This document shows, piece by piece, positions 1 to 4,660 of a stretch of DNA of 5,859 bases. A program made the position numbers and the translations under genes. Every line of letters starts with the position of its first letter. The stretch's first letter is position 1. Origin of the DNA: Flavobacteriaceae bacterium (GTDB lineage Bacteria; Bacteroidota; Bacteroidia; Flavobacteriales; Flavobacteriaceae); assembly GCA_013042825.1 (NCBI GenBank), contig JABDPL010000193.1, positions 1-5,859 on the forward strand, in the 5' to 3' direction. The notes below the pieces were generated by a model. The model was not told the origin of the DNA. It searched no databases and saw only the letters and a program-made list of their open reading frames with translations.

Positions 1-107
1 ACTTCTAATGGCGCACCAGTCCTGATTGCGTAGTCTATCAATTCATCCTTGGTGGCCGGCCAGGGAGCATCACTTAAATAAGATGCCAATTCTAAAGTCC
101 AATACAT
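1..107 (-). CDS. DUF2795 domain protein, N-terminal part (runs off left edge)
   Basis: The minus strand from the ATG at 107-105 reads without a stop to the window edge, giving 35 codons that begin MYWTLELASYLSDAPWPATK and continue with an acidic then aliphatic stretch ending in GAPLEV. From memory this is the very conserved N-terminus of a short (roughly 70-75 residue) DUF2795 protein of Flavobacteriia, so about half the gene is present. No biochemical function is known to me. The start is supported by the family-typical MYWTLELA opening and by a promoter 24 nt upstream (131-161). No Shine-Dalgarno sequence is visible, as is usual in this phylum. It lies on the same strand as the adenosyltransferase operon but is separated by 163 nt with its own promoter, so it is probably transcribed independently. 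Confidence 0.85.
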   Translation of the reverse strand, partial: MYWTLELASYLSDAPWPATKDELIDYAIRTGAPLE

Positions 108-130
108 AACTAAGCGGTATTAATTTTCTG

Positions 131-161
131 CAAAAATAAATTTTTAACCGAAAAAGTCAAG
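131..161 (-). promoter_or_regulatory. Bacteroidota-type promoter for the DUF2795 gene
   Basis: On the minus strand CTTG (161-158) is followed after 19 nt by TATTTTTG (138-131). This fits the published Bacteroidota housekeeping sigma consensus (TTTG or TTG at about -33 and TAnnTTTG at about -7) in both boxes and in spacing. Transcription would begin around 125, leaving a leader of under 20 nt before the ATG at 107. The boxes are read directly; promoter activity is inferred. Confidence 0.6.
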
Positions 162-200
162 TAAAATCAAAATTATTTCATCATTAATAGCAAGAACGTT

Positions 201-241
201 TTAAAACAGCCTTATATACCCAGTAATTATGGGCTTTTTAA
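201..241 (-). terminator. Possible weak terminator of the ABC-F/adenosyltransferase operon
   Basis: About 30 nt past the adenosyltransferase stop, the minus strand can pair AGCC (235-232) with GGCT (211-208), extended past one mismatch by AAA/TTT (239-237 with 206-204), followed by a TTTT run at 206-203. A competing hairpin pairs CCCA (233-230) with TGGG (222-219). The stems are short and the loop is about 20 nt, so this is a weak candidate, supported mainly by its position at the end of the operon. On the plus strand the second hairpin is followed by TTTTT (235-239), but no plus-strand gene lies upstream of it. Confidence 0.3.
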
Positions 242-270
242 CCGATTAAACTATTACTGTGAAACCAAGC

Positions 271-846
271 TTAACCCAGCTTTTCGGGGATCCACTTAAC
301 CTCTTCAGCTCCTAGATCCTGCGTCAATTTTCGTGCCAGTACGAAAAGGTAGTCAGAAAGACGGTTGAGATAGGTGAGTACTTCCCCTGGAACGGTCTCT
401 TGTTCAGACAGTGCCACGACCAAACGCTCGGCTCTTCGGCAAACACAGCGGGCAATATGACAGAATGACACGGTTTGATGCCCTCCCGGTAAAATAAAAT
501 GCGTCATTGGAGGCAAACTTTTATCCATGGTATCCATTTCGGTTTCGAGGAAAGCAATGGCCGATTCATCGATCAGCGGAATATTGAGCCGTGATTTACC
601 GTCTTTGCGTTTGTCCTTTTCCGGATCTGTGGCCAGGGTAGACCCTATAGTGAACAAATTATGCTGAATCTGGTTGAGTTTTGCTTTATATTCTGTTTTT
701 ATCTCCTGGTCACATAAGAGTCCGAGATATGAATTGAGCTCGTCCACCGTGCCGTAGCTCTCTATTCGAATGTGGTGTTTTGGAAGCCGGGTCCCTCCGA
801 ATAAAGAGGTTGTGCCCTTATCACCGGTTTTGGTGTATATCTTCAT
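271..846 (-). CDS. PduO-type ATP:cob(I)alamin adenosyltransferase
   Basis: This 191-residue enzyme transfers the 5'-deoxyadenosyl group of ATP to cob(I)alamin, making adenosylcobalamin (coenzyme B12) in the cytoplasm. It belongs to the trimeric PduO/MMAB helical-bundle family (usually 180-200 residues), not the CobA or EutT types. The N-terminal ATP loop TKTGDKGTTSLFGG is at residues 5-18, followed by VDELNSYLGL (34-43). FILPGG (117-122), CRRAER (136-141) and LNRLSDYLFVLAR (160-172) are the other hallmark blocks, and the ATP- and salt-bridge-forming Arg and Asp positions look intact. The product would serve B12 enzymes such as methylmalonyl-CoA mutase or a class II ribonucleotide reductase; none is encoded here, so the client is unknown. 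The start is the ATG at 846, directly before the conserved KIYTKTGD. It lies 26 nt inside the upstream small gene, suggesting translational coupling. The family call is firm; the choice of client enzyme is open. Confidence 0.95.
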   Translation of the reverse strand: MKIYTKTGDKGTTSLFGGTRLPKHHIRIESYGTVDELNSYLGLLCDQEIKTEYKAKLNQIQHNLFTIGSTLATDPEKDKRKDGKSRLNIPLIDESAIAFLETEMDTMDKSLPPMTHFILPGGHQTVSFCHIARCVCRRAERLVVALSEQETVPGEVLTYLNRLSDYLFVLARKLTQDLGAEEVKWIPEKLG

Positions 847-1000
847 CTGGTTTTTGTCTTTCGTTTTTCTTTTCCATATAGTCGGTCTTAAACCTGCGTT
901 GACGCCGTTCGCGCATCCTATTCTGGTTCCTGCGGTTATTCATCATAACCAGAACGAACAGAACCACTACGATTCCAAAATACAATAATGCATCCTTCAT
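821..1000 (-). CDS. Small single-helix basic membrane protein, function unknown
   Basis: The minus strand from the ATG at 1000-998 to the TGA at 823-821 encodes 59 residues. Residues 5-20 (LLYFGIVVVLFVLVMM) form one hydrophobic helix. It is followed by a very basic stretch at about 22-38, including RMRERRQRR (28-36), and then a charged polar tail to the end. By the positive-inside rule the tail should face the cytoplasm. I do not recognise a family. Reasons to think it is real: a clean membrane-anchor layout, location in the gap between two co-directional genes (42 nt after the methyltransferase stop), and a 26-nt overlap with the adenosyltransferase start, which would couple their translation. 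No good Shine-Dalgarno sequence precedes it. A plus-strand frame covering the same bases looks like a shadow. Confidence 0.7.
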   Translation of the reverse strand: MKDALLYFGIVVVLFVLVMMNNRRNQNRMRERRQRRFKTDYMEKKNERQKPDEDIHQNR

Positions 1001-1001
1001 A

Positions 1002-1042
1002 GGCTTCCGATCTTACAGCCTGCAAGTTACGATTTTACAGCC
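1002..1042 (-). repeat. Imperfect 17-nt direct repeat with a small hairpin before a start codon
   Basis: The short gap after the methyltransferase stop consists mostly of two copies of one 17-nt unit at 1042-1026 and 1020-1004, matching at 14 of 17 positions and set 22 nt apart. In the second copy GGCT (1020-1017) can pair with AGCC (1005-1002), giving a 4-bp stem with an 11-nt loop that ends one base before the ATG of the small membrane protein. It may be a chance tandem duplication; a role in translation of the small gene is speculative. Confidence 0.4.
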
Positions 1043-1816
1043 TTATACGCGAATGGTGAAATGCTGTTTAGGTTGTTCCTTTCTAAAAAATACCAGTCCC
1101 CAGAAAAAGGTGTCAATACTAACTGTTACCCGGTCGTGTGACCTGATCTCATGCCAGGCCTCTTCCATCTCAGGAGACCAGTGAATATCATCAAAGATCA
1201 TTACCGAGTCATTATGAACCTGTTTAAGCAAACGATTAAAATAATTCAGTGTCGATAATTTTTGATGATTGCCGTCGATAAAGATAAGATCATAGCAGTC
1301 GGACTTCAACCCATCGAGAACCTGGTCAAAATCGCCCTGCAGGAACTCCACGTTGGTTATGCCCATCGTCTTAAAATGGTTTTGAGAATAATCCCTGATG
1401 TTCGGACATCCTTCAATACTTCGAATCCTTGCCTCCGGATTACCGAGGCTCATGGCCTGGGTTCCCAGTCCGAGTGAGGTTCCCAATTCAAGAATTCTCT
1501 TAGATTCAAAGTATCGAGTTAATCGGAATAACATACGGGCTCGAAAAGGCGTTGTTCCTGCTATTCGCGCTATATCTCGTATTATCCGATTTTTACTTTT
1601 GATCACCTGGGAACCGGGCCCCAGGTCTGAAACTTCAATACTGCTTTTATCATTCAGGAGCTGACGGCGATATGAGCTTAATTGATTGTAGGCCTTGTAT
1701 TTTGTTTTATCATACAGGCATTTGGTGATCAGGCTGAATACGAATGGCGAATGCACCCCGTGCTGGTTCTTCGATCGCATCAAAAACTTTAAATAAGCCC
1801 AAATTAAACGTCTCAT
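1043..1816 (-). CDS. Class I SAM-dependent methyltransferase (O-methyltransferase-like)
   Basis: This 257-residue cytoplasmic protein has a Rossmann-type methyltransferase fold. Motif I, which binds S-adenosylmethionine, is ILELGTSLGLGT (108-119). The acidic residue that would bind the ribose is E135 in SIEGCP, the next strand is DLIFIDGNHQ (176-185), and FDDIHWS (208-214) is the later conserved Asp-Asp block. The layout resembles the Methyltransf_24/catechol O-methyltransferase group, but the substrate cannot be read from the sequence. The N-terminal about 100 residues precede the SAM fold and hold HGVHSPFVFSLI (19-30), a block I associate with a Bacteroidota-specific family. There is no signal peptide or clear membrane helix. 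The ATG at 1816 overlaps the ABC-F stop as ATGA (1816-1813), so the two are probably translationally coupled. A tRNA, rRNA, lipid or small-molecule target are all possible. Confidence 0.88.
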   Translation of the reverse strand: MRRLIWAYLKFLMRSKNQHGVHSPFVFSLITKCLYDKTKYKAYNQLSSYRRQLLNDKSSIEVSDLGPGSQVIKSKNRIIRDIARIAGTTPFRARMLFRLTRYFESKRILELGTSLGLGTQAMSLGNPEARIRSIEGCPNIRDYSQNHFKTMGITNVEFLQGDFDQVLDGLKSDCYDLIFIDGNHQKLSTLNYFNRLLKQVHNDSVMIFDDIHWSPEMEEAWHEIRSHDRVTVSIDTFFWGLVFFRKEQPKQHFTIRV

Positions 1817-3669
1817 GACTCTAATTTTTCATGGAGTTCAAACCACCTGAGCTCTGCATCTTCCATTTGCTTCTTAATTTCAGACAGATCGGCAGACAAG
1901 CGTTGTATATCGTTATGACTGAGTTCGCCGCCCTGAAACTGTTCTTCAATTTCGACCTTTTTATTTTCGAGTTTATGGATCAGGTTATCGAGCTTTTTAA
2001 GCTCGCGCTGTTCGTTATAGTTGAGTTTATTTTTATCCTTAACCCAGGTTTTCCTGACCTTATCGGCAGTGGTCTTCGATTCAAAGCCTTTCTCTTTGTC
2101 GAAAGCCCTGAAGTCGGAATAATTGCCGGGAAAATCATCGATCACGGCTTGACCGCGAAAAATGAACAGGTGATCAACGATCTTATCCATAAAGAAGCGG
2201 TCGTGGGAGACGATAAGGACACAACCGGGAAAATCCATGAGGAATTCTTCAAGTACAGTTAAAGTTATGATATCCAGGTCATTGGTGGGCTCATCCAGGA
2301 TCAGGAAATTCGGGTTTTGAATAAGTACTGTGCAAAGGTAAAGGCGTTTACGCTCGCCACCGCTGAGTTTTTCAACATAATCATACTGCTGTTTCCGGTC
2401 GAACATAAAGCGCTCAAGCAATTGTTGAGCACTGATCTGCCGCCCTTTCTTCAGTGGTATGTAATCGCCATATTCCCTGATCACATCGATTACCTTTTTA
2501 CCGGGGTCTACCTGGATACCCGATTGGGTGTAATAGCCAAATTTAACCGTCTCACCAACCACGATCTTGCCGCTGTCGGGTTCCAGCGCGCCGCTTACCA
2601 GGTTCAGAAAGGTGCTTTTTCCGGTACCGTTATGACCGATGATCCCAATGCGCTCACCCCGTTTGAAAACATAGTCGAATGAATCAAGGAGTACCTTATC
2701 CCCGTACGATTTCCCGATTTTATGCAATTCGACCACTTTGGTTCCCAGCCGCTCCATATTCAATTCTAATTGCACCCGGTGTTCCTTTCGCCTCTGCTGG
2801 GCCCTGGATTTGATGTCTTTAAAATCGTCAATTCGTGATTTTGATTTGCCGGTACGGGCTTTGGGCTGACGTCGCATCCATTCCAGCTCTTTTTTGTAGA
2901 GTTGCTTCGTTTTTGCATGTTCGATATCCTCCTGTTGGTGACGGGCCTCTTTTTGTTCCAGAAAATAGGAATAGTTTCCCTTGTAGGTGTAGATCTTACC
3001 GCCCTCCAGCTCAAGGATATCGTTACAGACCCGATCGAGAAAATAGCGGTCGTGGGTAACCATAAACAATGTGATCTTTTCCCTGGCAAAGAATTCTTCC
3101 AGCCATTCTATCATGTCCAGGTCCAGGTGATTGGTCGGTTCATCGAGAATGAGCAGGTCGGGTTTGGTCAGCAAGGCATGGGCCAGGGCCAGTCGCCGTT
3201 TTTGTCCGCCGGATAACTGGTTCACCTTTCTATCAAGCTCATTTATTTCGAGCAATGAAAGAATCTGCCGGTACTGGGTTTCAAAATCCCAGCCCTGGTG
3301 CCTGTCCATATTATCGAATGCCATTTGGTAAGCTTTCTGGTCATCGGCATTTTCCAATGCCGCATGGTATTTTTGAATTACTTCAAGAATGGGATTGTCT
3401 GAGTTAAATATGGTTTCTTCTATGGTTAGTTTCTCATCCAGCTCAGGGTTTTGGGCCAGGTAAGCGACCTGAATGCCTTTTCGGAATATTATTGAGCCGG
3501 TATCGGGCTGATCTTTCCCTGTGAGTATGTTCAGTATGGTGGTTTTCCCGGTTCCGTTCTGGGCAACGAAACCTATTTTCTGATCTTTGTGAATACTGAA
3601 GGAGAGCCCTTCGAAGAGGATGCGTTCGCCAAAGGATTTGGAAATATTTTCAACATTGAGGTAGTTCAA
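1813..3669 (-). CDS. uup: ABC-F family ATPase (Uup-like ribosome-associated translation factor)
   Basis: This soluble 618-residue protein has two ABC ATPase domains and no membrane segment, typical of ABC-F proteins that bind the ribosomal E site and help stalled or structured complexes. Domain 1: Walker A AQNGTGKT (36-43), signature LSGGQ (152-156), Walker B LLILDEPTNHLD (172-183), switch His in THDR (205-208). The inter-domain tRNA-interaction arm runs about 235-305 and carries the ABC-F-typical ELEWMRRQPKART (261-273). Domain 2: Walker A GHNGTGKS (345-352), LSGGE (435-439), FLILDEPTNDLD (455-466), SHDR (488-491). A charged coiled-coil tail (about 550-617) ending near ELRWFELHEKL matches the Uup C-terminal domain, and the length is close to E. 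coli Uup (about 635). Both catalytic Glu residues (E177, E460) are present, so both sites should be active. The first Walker A has Ala36 where Gly is commonest. It is the first gene of the minus-strand operon. Uup is the best subfamily call; an antibiotic-resistance role is less likely. Confidence 0.93.
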   Translation of the reverse strand: MNYLNVENISKSFGERILFEGLSFSIHKDQKIGFVAQNGTGKTTILNILTGKDQPDTGSIIFRKGIQVAYLAQNPELDEKLTIEETIFNSDNPILEVIQKYHAALENADDQKAYQMAFDNMDRHQGWDFETQYRQILSLLEINELDRKVNQLSGGQKRRLALAHALLTKPDLLILDEPTNHLDLDMIEWLEEFFAREKITLFMVTHDRYFLDRVCNDILELEGGKIYTYKGNYSYFLEQKEARHQQEDIEHAKTKQLYKKELEWMRRQPKARTGKSKSRIDDFKDIKSRAQQRRKEHRVQLELNMERLGTKVVELHKIGKSYGDKVLLDSFDYVFKRGERIGIIGHNGTGKSTFLNLVSGALEPDSGKIVVGETVKFGYYTQSGIQVDPGKKVIDVIREYGDYIPLKKGRQISAQQLLERFMFDRKQQYDYVEKLSGGERKRLYLCTVLIQNPNFLILDEPTNDLDIITLTVLEEFLMDFPGCVLIVSHDRFFMDKIVDHLFIFRGQAVIDDFPGNYSDFRAFDKEKGFESKTTADKVRKTWVKDKNKLNYNEQRELKKLDNLIHKLENKKVEIEEQFQGGELSHNDIQRLSADLSEIKKQMEDAELRWFELHEKLES

Positions 3670-3804
3670 GGCCCGGTTTTCAGCAAAGGTCGTTAATTTG
3701 GAGATAAAACCTATTCCGCCAAACCGAAAAACCCGGGTCTATAAAATAAAACCCCCCGAATAGGGTTAACTAACAATAAGATGTTGATGGCTTTAAGAAA
3801 ATGG

Positions 3805-3836
3805 TTTAGGCCAAGTCAAAAAAATATGTAGATTTG
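3805..3836 (+). promoter_or_regulatory. Probable Bacteroidota-type promoter of the polysaccharide export genes
   Basis: TAGATTTG at 3829-3836 is an exact TAnnTTTG -7 box, preceded after 20 nt by TTTA (3805-3808), a one-mismatch -33 box. Initiation would be expected around 3841-3844, giving a leader of about 16-19 nt before the ATG at 3860. The rest of the 190-nt divergent gap (3670-3859) holds AT-rich sequence, the palindrome ACCCGGGT (3731-3738) and a small inverted repeat AACCC/GGGTT (3750-3767). Either could be an operator, but nothing shows it. Confidence 0.5.
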
Positions 3837-3859
3837 TGAAACATCAATTACGCCTCAAG

Positions 3860-4657
3860 ATGAAGGGATCAATTTTTGCTGTTGGGTTACTCCTTAGCCT
3901 GCTGTTCACGTCCTGCATTCCTCATAAGGATATAGTGTATTATCAGGAATTAGAAGCCAGGGCGCTTGACAGTTTGCAAACCCTTGTCGAAAAGCAGCAA
4001 CCCTACCGGGTTCAGATCAACGATATCCTCAATATCCGGGTAAAGGCCCTGGACCAGGAGAATGTTACCATTCTCAATCCCATAGGCGATGTCAATTTAA
4101 ATGCCAGCAGCCAGGAACGGGCTTATTTTGACGGGTTTACCGTCGACCTGCACGGCAATATACGCATTCCCACCCTCGGGTTTATTAATGTGCTGGGATA
4201 CACCACTGAGGAGATACAAAATATGATTGAGAAAAAACTGCTGGAAGAGCAGTTTAAGGAAACGGCCAATATTTTTGTTACCGTAAAATTAGCAGGGCTA
4301 AAATTTACAGCCAGCGGTGAAGTAGGAAGACCGGGCACACAGATCCTGTTCCAGGAACGGGTTAATATTTACGAGGCCATAGCCAATGTTGGTGAGATTA
4401 CCGATTATGGAGATCGAAAGGACATCTTGATTATAAGACAGTATCCGCAGGGCCAGAAGATCCATCATCTGGATCTGACGGATGTTGCCGTTATGCAATC
4501 GCCCTACTATTACATACAACCCAACGACATGATATATGTTAAACCTCTGAGGCAGAAAACTTTAGGCACGGGTAGTACCTTTATGCAGAACCTTGGAAGT
4601 GTCGCTACCGTATTTTCTTTAGTAGCCACCTCAATTTTATTATTTACACGACTATAA
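3860..4657 (+). CDS. Wza-like polysaccharide export lipoprotein (Poly_export + SLBB)
   Basis: This 265-residue protein is the predicted outer-membrane exit channel for capsule or exopolysaccharide. Residues 1-19 form a lipoprotein signal: hydrophobic GLLLSLLFTSC with Cys19 in a good lipobox, so the mature protein would be lipidated at Cys19. The polysaccharide export domain spans about 49-145, with YRVQINDILNIRV (49-61) and the VDLHGNIRIPTLG block (95-107). An SLBB domain follows at about 148-200, including GEVGRPG (153-159). Residues 245-263 are a hydrophobic helix near the C-terminus. It is shorter than E. coli Wza (about 379 residues), as is usual in Bacteroidota. The frame stays open upstream to a GTG at 3836, eight codons earlier, but that GTG lies in the predicted -7 box and the ATG at 3860 gives a normal signal peptide, so ATG is preferred. 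The chain-length gene starts 3 nt after its stop; together they imply a Wza-Wzc export machine. Confidence 0.92.
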   Translation: MKGSIFAVGLLLSLLFTSCIPHKDIVYYQELEARALDSLQTLVEKQQPYRVQINDILNIRVKALDQENVTILNPIGDVNLNASSQERAYFDGFTVDLHGNIRIPTLGFINVLGYTTEEIQNMIEKKLLEEQFKETANIFVTVKLAGLKFTASGEVGRPGTQILFQERVNIYEAIANVGEITDYGDRKDILIIRQYPQGQKIHHLDLTDVAVMQSPYYYIQPNDMIYVKPLRQKTLGTGSTFMQNLGSVATVFSLVATSILLFTRL

Positions 4658-4660
4658 GCC

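Noticed and set aside
206..216. 11-nt string ACAGCCTTATA shared with 1037-1047
   Set aside because: Two isolated copies of 11 nt in AT-rich DNA, one of them spanning a stop codon, are within chance expectation and lack any repeat-family structure.
770..988. 72-codon plus-strand open frame across the microprotein and adenosyltransferase start
   Set aside because: It opposes the minus-strand microprotein, which has a coherent membrane-protein layout and fits the operon; this frame has neither context nor motif.
1831..2262. 143-codon open frame on the plus strand inside the ABC-F gene
   Set aside because: It is antisense to a well-supported ABC-F gene, its product is hydrophobic and low in complexity with no family motif, and it follows from the complementary frame of a conserved gene.
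2317..2682. 121-codon plus-strand open frame inside the ABC-F gene
   Set aside because: Antisense shadow of the second ATPase domain; no recognisable domain and no promoter.
2766..3089. 107-codon minus-strand open frame in another frame of the ABC-F gene
   Set aside because: Overlaps the conserved linker region out of frame; the product has no motif and is rich in residues typical of an out-of-frame translation.
3684..3691. GACCTTTG on the minus strand, 15 nt before the ABC-F start, as a -7 box
   Set aside because: It differs from TAnnTTTG at the first base (GA rather than TA) and no -33 box lies at 17-23 nt spacing, so the ABC-F promoter stays unassigned although one is expected in this gap.
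3731..3738. Palindrome ACCCGGGT followed by a T run in the minus direction, as a terminator
   Set aside because: It has no loop so cannot form a hairpin, and it lies upstream of the ABC-F gene rather than after one.
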